Source: Bradyrhizobium sp. WBOS07 (GTDB taxonomy: Bacteria; Pseudomonadota; Alphaproteobacteria; Rhizobiales; Xanthobacteraceae). From it: a DNA stretch of 64,000 nt. The first letter of the stretch is position 1, and each line of letters opens with the position of its first letter. The notes below the pieces were generated by a model, which saw only the letters and a list, made by a program, of their open reading frames with translations, ran no database searches and was not told the DNA's origin. A program made the translations under genes and the position numbers. The stretch lies in contig NZ_CP029008.1 in assembly GCF_024585165.1 (NCBI RefSeq), forward strand, positions 4,092,001 through 4,156,000, given 5' to 3'. Below, piece by piece: positions 26,178 through 34,696 of this stretch.

Positions 26178-26182
26178 TCCCC

Positions 26183-26563
26183 GTGTCGCAAACCCCTGCA
26201 CCATCCGCAAATCCCGAAATCCAGCCCTATTTCGAGGCCCTTCGCGACGGGAAGCTGCTGATCAAAGCATGCACGCAGTGCCGGCAGCCGCATTTCTATC
26301 CGCGCGCTGGCTGCCCGTTCTGCTTTTCGGACACGACCGAATGGCTGGAAAGCCGCGGCACCGGAACGATCTACGCCTACAGCGTGCTGCAGGCGGCCAA
26401 GGACCTGCCGGTCCTTGCCTATGTCACGCTCGACGAGGGCCCGACGCTGATGACATCAATAGTCGACAGTCCGCCGAGCGCCTTGTCGAATGGGGCAGCC
26501 GTCCGCCTGGTCGTTCGCCCGGGCGCCGACGGCGCACTCGCGCCGATGTTCACCCTGATCTGA
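26183..26563 (+). CDS. DUF35 OB-fold/zinc-ribbon acyl-CoA-associated protein
   Basis: 126 residues from a GTG start giving VSQTPAPSANPEIQPYF; the open frame extends upstream inside the thiolase gene but this is the first credible start. A rubredoxin-like zinc ribbon (CTQCRQPHFYPRAGCPFC, two C-x2-C knuckles) is followed by an OB-fold (GTGTIYAYSVLQ, AYVTLDEGPTLMTSIV). DUF35 proteins pair with thiolase-like partners and help bind the acyl-CoA. It lies 5 nt after its presumed partner. Confidence 0.88.
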   Translation: MSQTPAPSANPEIQPYFEALRDGKLLIKACTQCRQPHFYPRAGCPFCFSDTTEWLESRGTGTIYAYSVLQAAKDLPVLAYVTLDEGPTLMTSIVDSPPSALSNGAAVRLVVRPGADGALAPMFTLI

Positions 26564-26582
26564 AGCTTGAGGACGCAAAGCC

Positions 26583-27350
26583 ATGCGCAACATCGTCTCC
26601 CTGGAAGGCAAGACTGTCGTCGTCACCGGTGCGGGCCAGGGCATCGGCCGAGCCACGATCAACCTGGCGCGAGAGCTCGGCGCCAACGCAATTGCCATCG
26701 ACCTCAATCGCGACACGCTGTCGACCTACGACACGTCCGACCGCCAATTGATGACGATCACCGGCAGCGTGACGGACGAGGCGTTCGCAACGGATGCGGT
26801 CGAGAAGATCGTCGAGCGGTTCGGTGCGATCCACGGTCTCGTCAACAATGCCGGCATCACCCGGCCGGCGATGTCGGAGAAGATGACGCTTGCGCAATGG
26901 AACGCGGTCATCGAGGTGCATCTGACAGGAGCGTTTCTGTGGACCCAGGCAGTGGGCCGCACCATGCTGCAACGCGCAAAGGGCGGCGAGACCAACGTCG
27001 GCTCCATCGTCAACATCTCGTCCGACGCAGGGCGTGCCGGCGCGATGGGCCAGATCAACTATGCCGCCGCCAAGAGCGGCATGCTGGGGATGACGATGAC
27101 CTCGGCCAAGGAATGGTCGAAGTTCGGAATCCGGACCAATTCAGTCTGCTTCGGCGTGGTCGAGACACCCATGACCGAAACCATCCGTGGCGACAAGTTC
27201 CGCGAGGGGATACTGGCCCGCATTCCGATGGGGCGCTGGGCCCAGCCCGAGGAAGTGGTGCAGCCGGTGTGTTTCCTGCTTTCGGACGCCGCCTCCTACA
27301 TCACCGGCCAGCACATCGCGGTCAACGGCGGTTTCCACATATCAATCTGA
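26583..27350 (+). CDS. short-chain dehydrogenase/reductase (FabG-like)
   Basis: 255 residues of a classical SDR: cofactor motif TGAGQGIGRA, NNAG at about residue 88, catalytic Ser in VNISSDAG, and YAAAKSGM carrying the Y-x3-K pair. The end (DAASYITGQHIAVNGGFHISI) is typical. By context it is probably a 3-hydroxyacyl-CoA or hydroxysteroid-like dehydrogenase. It lies 19 nt after the DUF35 gene in the thiolase operon. Confidence 0.92.
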   Translation: MRNIVSLEGKTVVVTGAGQGIGRATINLARELGANAIAIDLNRDTLSTYDTSDRQLMTITGSVTDEAFATDAVEKIVERFGAIHGLVNNAGITRPAMSEKMTLAQWNAVIEVHLTGAFLWTQAVGRTMLQRAKGGETNVGSIVNISSDAGRAGAMGQINYAAAKSGMLGMTMTSAKEWSKFGIRTNSVCFGVVETPMTETIRGDKFREGILARIPMGRWAQPEEVVQPVCFLLSDAASYITGQHIAVNGGFHISI

Positions 27351-27421
27351 TCGGCCAGCGGAAGCTCTTGCAAAGAGGCCGGTGCGGGCTGATGAAGACC
27401 TGATAACCCCAGGGACGACTC

Positions 27422-28273
27422 ATGCCGCAACAACGATCCAGGCCAGAGCCGCGTACCGGTCGAAAGACAGCGGCCGGCACGCCGGCGCCATCGGCTGGTG
27501 ATCTCAGGGATAGCCGATCTGCCGGAAAGTCCTTCCGTCCCATCAAGACCCGCCGGATCTTCGAGGAGATCTGCGATGCGATCCGCGCCAAGCTCGTCAG
27601 TGGCGAACTGAAAGCCGGCGACCGGCTGCCGTCCGAGCGCGAACTGTCCGAGATGCTCGATGTCAGCCGCACCGCGTTGCGCGAAGCCATCCGCAGCCTC
27701 GAGATCGCCGGCATCGTCGAGATGCGAAAGGGAAGCCGGGGGGGCGCCTTCATCACCCGGAGCGGCGCCGGACAGGTGACCCGTACCTTCCGTGACATGC
27801 TCGACTTCGGTCATGTGTCGCTGGCGACGCTGCTCGAGGCGAGGCTCATGGTGATGGACGCCGTGGTGCGCGCCGCCTGCGAGCGCGCGAAACCCGCGGA
27901 CATCGAGCGGCTGAGCAGGAACGTGGCCGAGACCGTCGAGTTGACGAGGCAGGGCCGTTACGAGGAGCGGACCTTGAAGGCCGTCGAGTTCAGCACCTTG
28001 CTGGCAAACTCGACCGGCAACCAGGTGATGTCGGCGATTCTGGAAGCCATGGCATCCGTGATCCGCCGCTTTGTCCTGATCGCCGGACCACCCGCCCATG
28101 ACCCGGTGATCGCCTCCCGCCTGCGACTGATCGAGCAGATCAAGGCCAAGGATACCAAGGGCGCTTGTGAGACGATGCGCAGCTATCTCATCAAACTGAA
28201 CGAGCACCTGCTGAACACCGAGAAGGTCCGTCTGCGCGGCGACGCCCGCCGCCGCTCGCGCGCGCCGGTCTGA
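27422..28273 (+). CDS. GntR-family regulator, FCD (FadR-like) subfamily, paralogue A
   Basis: 283 residues with a basic, low-complexity N-terminal extension, then FRPIKTRRIFEEICDAIRAKLVSGELKAGDRLPSERELSEMLDVSRTALREAIRSLEIAG (wHTH), the wing KGSRGGAFI, and an FCD domain (LLEARLMVMDAVVRAACERAK, EFSTLLANSTGN). It closely resembles the regulator at 40977-41843 in both halves, including FRPI-TRR-FEEIC, so the two are paralogues. It ends the thiolase, DUF35 and SDR operon. It probably represses that operon through the AATGG-N5-CCATT site at 24976, with an acyl-CoA or acid as inducer. Confidence 0.9.
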   Translation: MPQQRSRPEPRTGRKTAAGTPAPSAGDLRDSRSAGKSFRPIKTRRIFEEICDAIRAKLVSGELKAGDRLPSERELSEMLDVSRTALREAIRSLEIAGIVEMRKGSRGGAFITRSGAGQVTRTFRDMLDFGHVSLATLLEARLMVMDAVVRAACERAKPADIERLSRNVAETVELTRQGRYEERTLKAVEFSTLLANSTGNQVMSAILEAMASVIRRFVLIAGPPAHDPVIASRLRLIEQIKAKDTKGACETMRSYLIKLNEHLLNTEKVRLRGDARRRSRAPV

Positions 28274-28299
28274 CTTCGGTTGGCCCCACATCGCCGCCT

Positions 28300-28755
28300 T
28301 CATCCGGCGGCCTGCCAATGCAGCAATGAATATCGCGGCACGGCGTCATGGTGATGCTCGAATACGCCCTCGACATCAGTCCCGATGGTGATGGTTTGCA
28401 GGGGATCGCCGAGCAGGTTCCCCACCATGCGCACATGTCCGGCATGCGGCAGCTCCACCAGGACGGCGAGGTAAGGTCCACGCCCGCGCAATGCGTCGTG
28501 GGAAGGGCTCCAGATCCGCTCCCAGCTGAAGATGCGGCCGCGCGGCTCGACCTCGGTCCATTCGACGTCGAACGAATGGCAGTGGTGGCAAAGCCACTCC
28601 GGCCCGAACTGCCACGTCGTGCAGTGCGGGCAGCGCTGCACCAACAGGCGGTTCTGTTGCAACCCCGCCCAATACGGCGCCGATAATCCATCGTTTTCGG
28701 GGACCGGACTCGGCAGCCCCTCGGGAAGATAGGCCGCGCGCGGAGTGTCGCTCAC
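28300..28755 (-). CDS. DUF35 OB-fold/zinc-ribbon protein, second copy
   Basis: 151 residues from a GTG whose GTGA overlaps the stop of the upstream thiolase gene, so the two are translationally coupled. The zinc ribbon is CPHCTTWQFGPEWLCHHC, and the OB-fold includes GRIFSWERIWSP and YLAVLVELPHAGHVRMVGNLLGD. It is a likely subunit of the thiolase-like protein encoded next to it. It ends the Rieske/CoA operon and is convergent with the GntR/FCD gene at 27422. Confidence 0.87.
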   Translation of the reverse strand: MSDTPRAAYLPEGLPSPVPENDGLSAPYWAGLQQNRLLVQRCPHCTTWQFGPEWLCHHCHSFDVEWTEVEPRGRIFSWERIWSPSHDALRGRGPYLAVLVELPHAGHVRMVGNLLGDPLQTITIGTDVEGVFEHHHDAVPRYSLLHWQAAG

Positions 28756-29948
28756 AGCGTTGCTCCGGAGCCGAGGAGAAGGTTGCTGGCCGGCGTCACC
28801 ATCGGCCCGCCGATCACCATCGCCACGTCGTTGCGCTTGACCTGGTTGACCGACTGGCCGCGGATCTGGCGCACCGCCTCGATCACCAGCTCGAAGCCGT
28901 GCATGTAGCATTCGGCGAGATTCCCGCCGCTGGTATTCAGTGGAAGCCGCCCGGAGGGCGCTATCAGATTGTCGAGCACAAGAAAATCGTTCGCCTCCTC
29001 GGGCTTGAAGAAGCCATGCTCGGCCAACGCCATCACCACGCCACCGGTAAAATTCTCATAGCTTTGAACGACGTCGACGTCGGCGGGGCTGATCCCGGCC
29101 ATGCGGTAAAGAGCGGGCGCGAGCGTTTCGAAACTGGCGCTGGCATATTGCGGCGAATTATGCGGCATCGCTCCGCTGCGATATCCGGCGCCAGTGGCAG
29201 CCCCGAGAACGTAGGCGGGCTTGTTCCGGAAATCGCCGGCGCGCTCTTCAGGCACCAGGATGATCGCCGCGGCGCCATCATTCTCCATGCAGCAATCGAA
29301 AAGATGAAACGGCTCGGCAATCCAGCGCGAGGCGTTGTACTTTTCGGGATCGAGCGGTTTGCCGAACATCACCGCGCGGGGGTTCGACTGCGCATGATGG
29401 TACGAGGCCAGGGCAATCGCCTGCATGGCTTCCTGCCGCACGCCATGCTCATGCATGTAGCGCCGCACGCGCATGGCAAAACGCTGCGGCGGCGCCAGCA
29501 CGCCGTACGGCATCAGATAGGCCCTCTCGCCGGAGATGGTGCCAATACCGCCGGCCTGTCCAAAGCGTCCGTATTGCCCTTGCGCCAGCGAACGGAACAC
29601 CACGACGCAATCCGCAAGCCCAGCAACGATCGAAGCAGCGGCGTTGGCCACCGCTGCGCAGCAGCCCCCGCCTCCCCCGCCCCATTGCATCGTGGTCGTG
29701 CTCAGCCGGCGTATCCCGAGCGCTGCCGCCAGGCGCGCCGCATCGCTGCGGTCGTCACTGTACGACGAGAACCCGTCGATCTCGCGCGGATCGAGGCCGG
29801 CATCGTTGCAGGCTGCCAGGATCGCCTTGAGGGCCAGCTTGAACTCGGGGTCGGGCGATGCGCCGTGGCGATAGTAATTCGTTTCGCCGATGCCGATCAC
29901 GGCAACACGGCCCCGCAGCGTGCGTTCGCCTGTTGCCCGCGCCGTCAT
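28752..29948 (-). CDS. thiolase-like (Ltp2/SCP2-type) protein, second copy
   Basis: 398 residues, starting in a 4-nt overlap with the CoA-transferase stop. SCP2-thiolase features: VAVIGIGETNYYRHG, GLDPREIDGFSSYSDD, PFHLFDCCMENDGAAAIILVPEE, and NTSGGNLAECYMHGFELVIEAVRQIRGQSVNQV. In my hand alignment the acyl-accepting Cys position is a Gly in a glycine-rich run, with two Cys three and four residues later, so canonical thiolase chemistry is doubtful. Its coupled DUF35 partner suggests an Ltp2-like aldolase or an acyl-transfer complex. Confidence 0.83.
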   Translation of the reverse strand: MTARATGERTLRGRVAVIGIGETNYYRHGASPDPEFKLALKAILAACNDAGLDPREIDGFSSYSDDRSDAARLAAALGIRRLSTTTMQWGGGGGGCCAAVANAAASIVAGLADCVVVFRSLAQGQYGRFGQAGGIGTISGERAYLMPYGVLAPPQRFAMRVRRYMHEHGVRQEAMQAIALASYHHAQSNPRAVMFGKPLDPEKYNASRWIAEPFHLFDCCMENDGAAAIILVPEERAGDFRNKPAYVLGAATGAGYRSGAMPHNSPQYASASFETLAPALYRMAGISPADVDVVQSYENFTGGVVMALAEHGFFKPEEANDFLVLDNLIAPSGRLPLNTSGGNLAECYMHGFELVIEAVRQIRGQSVNQVKRNDVAMVIGGPMVTPASNLLLGSGATL

Positions 29949-31240
29949 GGCTTGGCCGCCCGCGGGAGGGCGTCCGCACCAAAAGCGCCAGCCTCGGCCA
30001 GCCGCGCGAGGCGGGCTTCATCATAGCCCAGCAGATCGCGGAGCACCTGCCCGGTATGCTGGCCGACGGCGGGAGCAGCCACGGGATCGACGACCGGCGT
30101 TTGCGAATAGCGGATCGGCAGGCTGACGTTCGGTATCCACCCCACTTCATCATGAGGAATCCGCGTGACGATGCCGCGATCGCGCGCTTCCGGAGAACGG
30201 ATCGCCTCACCGACGGTCCGGACCTTGCCGCAAGGCACAGCCGCGGCGCGCATCTTCGACTGCCAGTGCGACCAGGGATGCTGCGCGAACGCCTCGCCGA
30301 GGATCGCAAACAGTTCATCGCGCCGGCGAATGCGATCGGCTCCTGTCGTGTAGAGATCTGACGTTGCAAGATCGGGACGATCGAGCACCTGGGACATCAG
30401 GCGCTGGAAGATCTTGTCGTTGCCGCAGTTGATGTAGAAGGTGGAATCTGCGGCCTGAAAGACTCCGGAGGGGCAGGTGTCGGGACTGGTATTGCCGTGG
30501 CGCTGCGGATCCGTTCCGGTGAACAATTGCTGCACCGACGCATAGCCGGTCATCAGAACGGCCGTGTCGAACAGCGATACCTCAATGGCCTGACCCCTGC
30601 CGGTGCGTTCGCGTGCGACAAGCGCGCCAAGGACGGCATTGCTGGCCATCATCGCCGTGCTGATGTCCATGACTGGCGACAGCGCGCGCACGCCCTCGCG
30701 GTCCGCGTAGCCGTTCATGGACACAAATCCGCTCTCGACCTGGGCGATCGGATCGAAGCCAAGCCGGTCCGAGAAAGGTCCTTCCCGGCCGTAGGCGGAG
30801 ACCGAGCAATAGATGATCGCTGGCGCGATCTGACGACAACTCTCGTAACCAAGCCCGAAGCGCTCCATGACCCCGGTGGAGAAATTCTCGACCACGACGT
30901 CCGCCGTGCGGATCAGGTCCCGTGCGACCGCGACGCCCTCGGGCGATTTCAGATCGATCGCGACGCTTCGCTTGTTGCGATTGGTCCACAGGAACGGCGC
31001 ACCATAGTTCAGCCTGGCATCGACTGGCGGGTAGCGCCGCAGGTCGTCACCACGCACGGGGGCCTCGACCTTGATCACCTCGGCGCCCATGTCGGCCAGG
31101 ATCATCGTCGCAAACGGCCCTGCAATGAAATGCGAGAAATCCACGACCCTGATCCCGGCAAGCGCCTTGGGCGCATCGGATGTTCGGGGCGTGTGCTCCG
31201 GAAACTCCGCTTCGATCCGATCCAGCATCTTTCCACCCAT
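29945..31240 (-). CDS. CaiB/BaiF-family CoA transferase (family III)
   Basis: 431 residues. Conserved blocks: VVDFSHFIAGPFATMILADMGAEVIKVEAP, FLWTNRNKRSVAIDLKSPEG, ADVVVENFSTGVMERFGLGYE, and the active-site region RLGFDPIAQVESGFVSMNG with the Asp that forms the aspartyl-CoA intermediate. It transfers CoA between carboxylic acids. It follows the Rieske oxygenase and reductase genes and precedes the thiolase/DUF35 pair, which suggests CoA activation of an oxygenated aromatic or cyclic acid. Confidence 0.9.
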   Translation of the reverse strand: MGGKMLDRIEAEFPEHTPRTSDAPKALAGIRVVDFSHFIAGPFATMILADMGAEVIKVEAPVRGDDLRRYPPVDARLNYGAPFLWTNRNKRSVAIDLKSPEGVAVARDLIRTADVVVENFSTGVMERFGLGYESCRQIAPAIIYCSVSAYGREGPFSDRLGFDPIAQVESGFVSMNGYADREGVRALSPVMDISTAMMASNAVLGALVARERTGRGQAIEVSLFDTAVLMTGYASVQQLFTGTDPQRHGNTSPDTCPSGVFQAADSTFYINCGNDKIFQRLMSQVLDRPDLATSDLYTTGADRIRRRDELFAILGEAFAQHPWSHWQSKMRAAAVPCGKVRTVGEAIRSPEARDRGIVTRIPHDEVGWIPNVSLPIRYSQTPVVDPVAAPAVGQHTGQVLRDLLGYDEARLARLAEAGAFGADALPRAAKP

Positions 31241-31265
31241 ATGGTTTTGTTCCGAGATGATGCCG

Positions 31266-32222
31266 TCAAAGATCGAGCACGAGCGTGCCGGATTTCGATC
31301 CCGAACAGCAGATCATGATGGTCTTGTTCGCCGCCTGCTCTTCCGGGCTGAGGAACAGGTCGCGGTGATCAGGGATTCCTTCGATCACCCGCGTTTCGCA
31401 GGTGCCGCAAACGCCTTCCGAACAGGAGTAATTCGCCATGACGCCGGCATCGAGAACGGCATTCAGAATGGTCTTGCCCGGCTCGACCGCGATCGTGCGA
31501 TTGCTGCGCGCCAGCCTGACCTCGAATCCGCCGTCGACGGCCGGCGCCTGCTTGGCCTGGAAGTACTCGACGTGGACATGCTCCGCCGGACGGCCCGCGG
31601 TGGCCTTCTCGAAGGCTTCCAGCATCGGCACCGGGCCGCAGCAATAGAGATGCGTGCCGACCGGCGCATTTCCGACGATGGCAGCAAGATCGAGGGGCCG
31701 CCCGCCATGTTCGTCGTCAAAGTGGACATGGAGCTGTGCGGCCGGGTCGATGGTACCGAGCTCGTCGAGAAATGCCGCAGCCCGCCGCGTCCTTGCCGCA
31801 TAGGACAGTTTCCATGGTCGCCTCAGCGCTTGCAGGCGCCGGATCATCGACAGCAGCGGTGTGATGCCGATGCCGCCCGCGATCAGCAGCGACGATTCCG
31901 CATCCTCACGCAGCGCAAAATTGTTTCGCGGCATGGAGACCGTAACGGTATCGCCCGCCCTGAAGCTGTCGTGGACGAAGCTCGAGCCGCCGCGCCCGGC
32001 AGCATCCCTGTTGACGGCGATGACGTAGCGATGCCGTTCACTCTGATCGTTGACGAGCGAATAGCTGCGGATCATGCCGTTCTTCAGATGCAGATCGATG
32101 TGGCTGCCGGCGGTGAAGGGTCCGAGGTCGCCTCCTGCGGGGGGCACCAGCTCATAGGAGTTGATGCTCTCGGCCTCATAGCTGATGCGCTTCACTCGCA
32201 ATTCCTGCAGGTCGCCGGCCAT
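31266..32222 (-). CDS. oxygenase reductase with FNR-type flavin domain and plant-type [2Fe-2S] ferredoxin (phthalate dioxygenase reductase type)
   Basis: 318 residues from MAGDLQELRVKRIS. Domain order is flavin domain (RSYSLVND), NAD domain (LLIAGGIGITPLLSMIRRLQ, YCCGPVPMLEAFE), then a C-terminal ferredoxin with the cluster Cys in CSEGVCGTC plus a distal Cys in MICCSGS. This order (FMN-NAD-FeS) is that of class IA/IB oxygenase reductases such as phthalate and vanillate demethylase reductases. It lies 10 nt after the Rieske oxygenase gene and should pass electrons from NAD(P)H to it. Confidence 0.93.
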   Translation of the reverse strand: MAGDLQELRVKRISYEAESINSYELVPPAGGDLGPFTAGSHIDLHLKNGMIRSYSLVNDQSERHRYVIAVNRDAAGRGGSSFVHDSFRAGDTVTVSMPRNNFALREDAESSLLIAGGIGITPLLSMIRRLQALRRPWKLSYAARTRRAAAFLDELGTIDPAAQLHVHFDDEHGGRPLDLAAIVGNAPVGTHLYCCGPVPMLEAFEKATAGRPAEHVHVEYFQAKQAPAVDGGFEVRLARSNRTIAVEPGKTILNAVLDAGVMANYSCSEGVCGTCETRVIEGIPDHRDLFLSPEEQAANKTIMICCSGSKSGTLVLDL

Positions 32223-32232
32223 GTCGTAGCGC

Positions 32233-33552
32233 TCAAAGCTCGTAGCCGAAATCCGCCCCGAGCTTCGCCCGCATGAAAGGCGCGCCGGAATCGATCCAGG
32301 AGTCCTCGGGCGGCAGCCGCAAGGACACCGCACGGACCATGAACACGTCCGGATCGGTGACGCCCTTCGGCCTGGTGCCGTGGTCGCGATAGGCGCCGAG
32401 TGCTTCCAGAATGAACCGCCTGGTCATCGCGATGCCGGTATCGCTGGAACACAAATTCTCCTTGGTGCGGTCGGCGACCGGCGATACCCCGCTCTGGCAC
32501 GCTCCGTCCTGGACCCAAAGACCGGGGAGACCGGAGAACCATGTCGTCCGCTGGGCTTCGTAGTCGAACTGATATCCGTTCTGCGGATTGTACTTCGTCC
32601 AATAGTCGGCGTACGGCACCGTCACCGGCTGCTTGACCAGCGCGTGGCGGCTGGCGTGGCCGCTCTCCCGGCCCTTATGCCCTTCCGCGAAAACCTCGCG
32701 CGTCTTGGCCAGCAGCGGCTGCGAGGGATGATAGGAGAACATGATGCAGAGCGTGTTCTCGTCGTCGATCGGCACCCAGGCATGGCCGCTCAGATCGGGA
32801 AATGGCGATAGCGGCGGAACCAGCGTGTAGAACGGCAGCATGAACTGATTGACGCGCCAGTAGAGCGTATTGGCGTCGTAGTTCCGGCGTGCCGCAATGC
32901 TCATGCCGAAATCCTGCTTGACGCATTCGAAGGTCGGGCGGAGGTCGCGCTTCTGGATCCAGGCGCTGGTGGTGCCCTGCGCGTCGAGACGGCCGTGAAG
33001 CAACGGCGCGTGCGCGGAATCGATCTCGCCTTCGACGGCCTGCAGCCAGTTGCACTCCTGAACCCGCACCGAGATGTGAACCTGCTCCTCGGGGACAAGA
33101 TTCCACTCGACATTCGGCAGCGGCGGAGGCGCGGCCTGATCCGGCCCCAGATAGGCCCAGATCATTCCGTTGCGCTCGCGGCAGGCATAGGCCTTGATGC
33201 GCACCCGCTCCTTGAGCCGGCTGCGGACCGGTTCGGCCGGCATGTCCATCACCGCGCCCGTGACGTCGAACTTCCAGCCGTGATAGACGCAGCGCAGGCC
33301 GCAATCCTCATTGCGGGCGAAAACCATCGGCGCGCCCCGGTGCGGACAGGCCTGGTCGACCAGACCAACGCGGCCCTCGGTGTCGCGGAAGGCCACCAGA
33401 TCCTCGCCGAGCAGTCGGACGCGCTTCGGCTGGCCATCGCGGACCAGATCCGCGGATGGCAGAAACGGAATCCAGTAGAGCCGGAACAACTCCCCCAGCG
33501 GAGTGCCCTTGCCAACCCTTACCAGCCGCTCGTTGTCCTCGTGCGAGAGCAT
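32233..33552 (-). CDS. Rieske non-heme iron aromatic ring-hydroxylating oxygenase, alpha subunit
   Basis: 439 residues. The Rieske [2Fe-2S] ligands are C69-x-H71 and C88-x2-H91 (CPHRGAPMVF...CVYHGWKFD). The catalytic-domain segment EGEIDSAHAPLLHGR holds the mononuclear iron His pair and bridging acidic residues. Length and a single-subunit layout fit the phthalate 4,5-dioxygenase/vanillate demethylase group, which works with a class IA reductase like the one encoded next. It could hydroxylate or O-demethylate an aromatic acid. The ATG is preceded by GAGGAAAAATC, a good ribosome site. Confidence 0.93.
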   Translation of the reverse strand: MLSHEDNERLVRVGKGTPLGELFRLYWIPFLPSADLVRDGQPKRVRLLGEDLVAFRDTEGRVGLVDQACPHRGAPMVFARNEDCGLRCVYHGWKFDVTGAVMDMPAEPVRSRLKERVRIKAYACRERNGMIWAYLGPDQAAPPPLPNVEWNLVPEEQVHISVRVQECNWLQAVEGEIDSAHAPLLHGRLDAQGTTSAWIQKRDLRPTFECVKQDFGMSIAARRNYDANTLYWRVNQFMLPFYTLVPPLSPFPDLSGHAWVPIDDENTLCIMFSYHPSQPLLAKTREVFAEGHKGRESGHASRHALVKQPVTVPYADYWTKYNPQNGYQFDYEAQRTTWFSGLPGLWVQDGACQSGVSPVADRTKENLCSSDTGIAMTRRFILEALGAYRDHGTRPKGVTDPDVFMVRAVSLRLPPEDSWIDSGAPFMRAKLGADFGYEL

Positions 33553-33574
33553 GATTTTTCCTCGATCGTTTTTG

Positions 33575-33898
33575 TCAGGTTCGATTTTGGGTCGTTCTCG
33601 CGTCCAGCAAGGCTGTGACCCGATCAGACAATCCGAGATCGCGCGCGGTCCATAACGGGTCGGATGAAGCCAGCGGCTGTCGCGGAATCGGCGGCAGCCT
33701 TCCGGCCTCGACCAGCCTGACGATCATTTCGATCCGCTGACGCTCCAGATCCTTCAGCACGGCTTCAACGACGACGCCTTCTGCGGCGCAGCCGGGGAGC
33801 TCCGGATAGGCGCAACGGACGAGCCATTCTCCGGGCTCGGTCTCGACAGCTTCCGCCTCGAGCAGATACGGAATCGACAACAGAGCGCGCAGATCCAA
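33575..33898 (-). CDS. HicB-like small protein, orphan (no HicA)
   Basis: 107 residues from a TTG start with GGGGAGG at proper spacing. The segment EPGEWLVRCAYPELPGCAAEGVVVEAVLKDLERQRIEMIVRLVEAGRLPPIP has the beta-beta-alpha HicB fold (compare xYPELPGCxxxG). No HicA-like dsRBD toxin is next to it and no DNA-binding tail is obvious. Instead it is the first gene of the Rieske oxygenase operon, 22 nt before the oxygenase. It may be a repurposed ligand-binding or regulatory subunit. Confidence 0.65.
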   Translation of the reverse strand: MDLRALLSIPYLLEAEAVETEPGEWLVRCAYPELPGCAAEGVVVEAVLKDLERQRIEMIVRLVEAGRLPPIPRQPLASSDPLWTARDLGLSDRVTALLDARTTQNRT

Positions 33899-33941
33899 CG
33901 CAGGGCCTCCCCTGGGCTCTTTCGTCCGAGCCGTTAATTAA

Positions 33942-33953
33942 TACGTATACGTA
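33942..33953. promoter_or_regulatory. MarR operator, copy 1 (TACGTATACGTA)
   Basis: Perfect 12-bp palindrome in the Rieske-operon promoter, within the 14 bases ATACGTATACGTAC. An identical copy is found at 34635-34646 on the other side of the MarR gene. AT-rich sequence (TATTAATTAA on the minus strand) next to it could provide the -10 of the Rieske operon. Confidence 0.7.
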
Positions 33954-34078
33954 CCATATCGCCATGACCCTGGCAACCATCGGGATGCCGCCGGGGCGAA
34001 CCCCGTCCCCGGCGGTTGAGGGGCCACGGCCAAGCTGCTAACCGATTGTTACACTGGAGCAGGTGGGAACTAGGCGTC

Positions 34079-34567
34079 ATGTCGGTCAAAAAGGACGAAG
34101 CGGGAGATCCGGTTGCCGCGCTGGCACATCAGTGGAGACTGGAAAGCGGCATCGGATTTCTGCTGCGCCTGCTCGAAGCCAAATATGACGGGCTCTACCA
34201 GAGCGTAACGCGGCAAACCGACATCACGCCCCGCCAGTTCGGCGTCCTGATGGCGCTGCTGCAGCAGGGACCAATGACGGCGTCCGCGCTTGCAGAACGC
34301 ATCAGTTGCGACCGGAATACGCTCAGCGAAATGTTGAAGCGGATGACCGCACGCAGGCTGATCTCCAAGAAGAACCATCCCGTCGATCGCCGTTCCATCC
34401 AGGTCCAGATCACGGCCAAGGGCACCAGCGCCCTGATGGCCGTGGTTCCGGCCGCGGCCCGGCTGCAGGATCTCATGCTTGCTCCCTTGAGCCAGGACGA
34501 CCGCGCGCATTTCCTGCGTTGCATGCTGGCGATCGCGAAGTCTCCCCCTCCCGAGCCCGGCGCCTGA
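34079..34567 (+). CDS. MarR-family transcriptional regulator
   Basis: 162 residues from MSVKKDEAGDPVAALAH; the open frame extends upstream but without a good start. The winged HTH core is clear: ITPRQFGVLMALLQQGPMTASALAERISCDRNTLSEMLKRMTARRLISKKNHPVDRRSIQVQITAKG. MarR proteins of aromatic-degrading bacteria often sense aromatic acids or their CoA esters. Identical palindromes flank the gene, one before the Rieske operon and one before the following Bug gene, so it probably represses both. Confidence 0.9.
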   Translation: MSVKKDEAGDPVAALAHQWRLESGIGFLLRLLEAKYDGLYQSVTRQTDITPRQFGVLMALLQQGPMTASALAERISCDRNTLSEMLKRMTARRLISKKNHPVDRRSIQVQITAKGTSALMAVVPAAARLQDLMLAPLSQDDRAHFLRCMLAIAKSPPPEPGA

Positions 34568-34634
34568 CTCCCGCAGCCGCGGCCGGACCGCCGCTTGGCT
34601 GGCCAAGGCTGTTGTAATCCCTCGGCCGATACGA

Positions 34635-34646
34635 TACGTATACGTA
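34635..34646. promoter_or_regulatory. MarR operator, copy 2 (TACGTATACGTA)
   Basis: Identical palindrome, again inside ATACGTATACGTAC, just upstream of the Bug gene at 34697. A possible -10 TATACT follows at 34652-34657, so the palindrome would lie in the promoter spacer where a repressor blocks polymerase. Confidence 0.7.
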
Positions 34647-34696
34647 CTAAATATACTTCCGAGGCGCCATAGAGCGCCCGTCGAGGGGAGGCGCTG

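Noticed and set aside
33575..33898. HicAB toxin-antitoxin module
   Set aside because: No HicA-like toxin gene lies on either side; only the HicB-like fold is supported.
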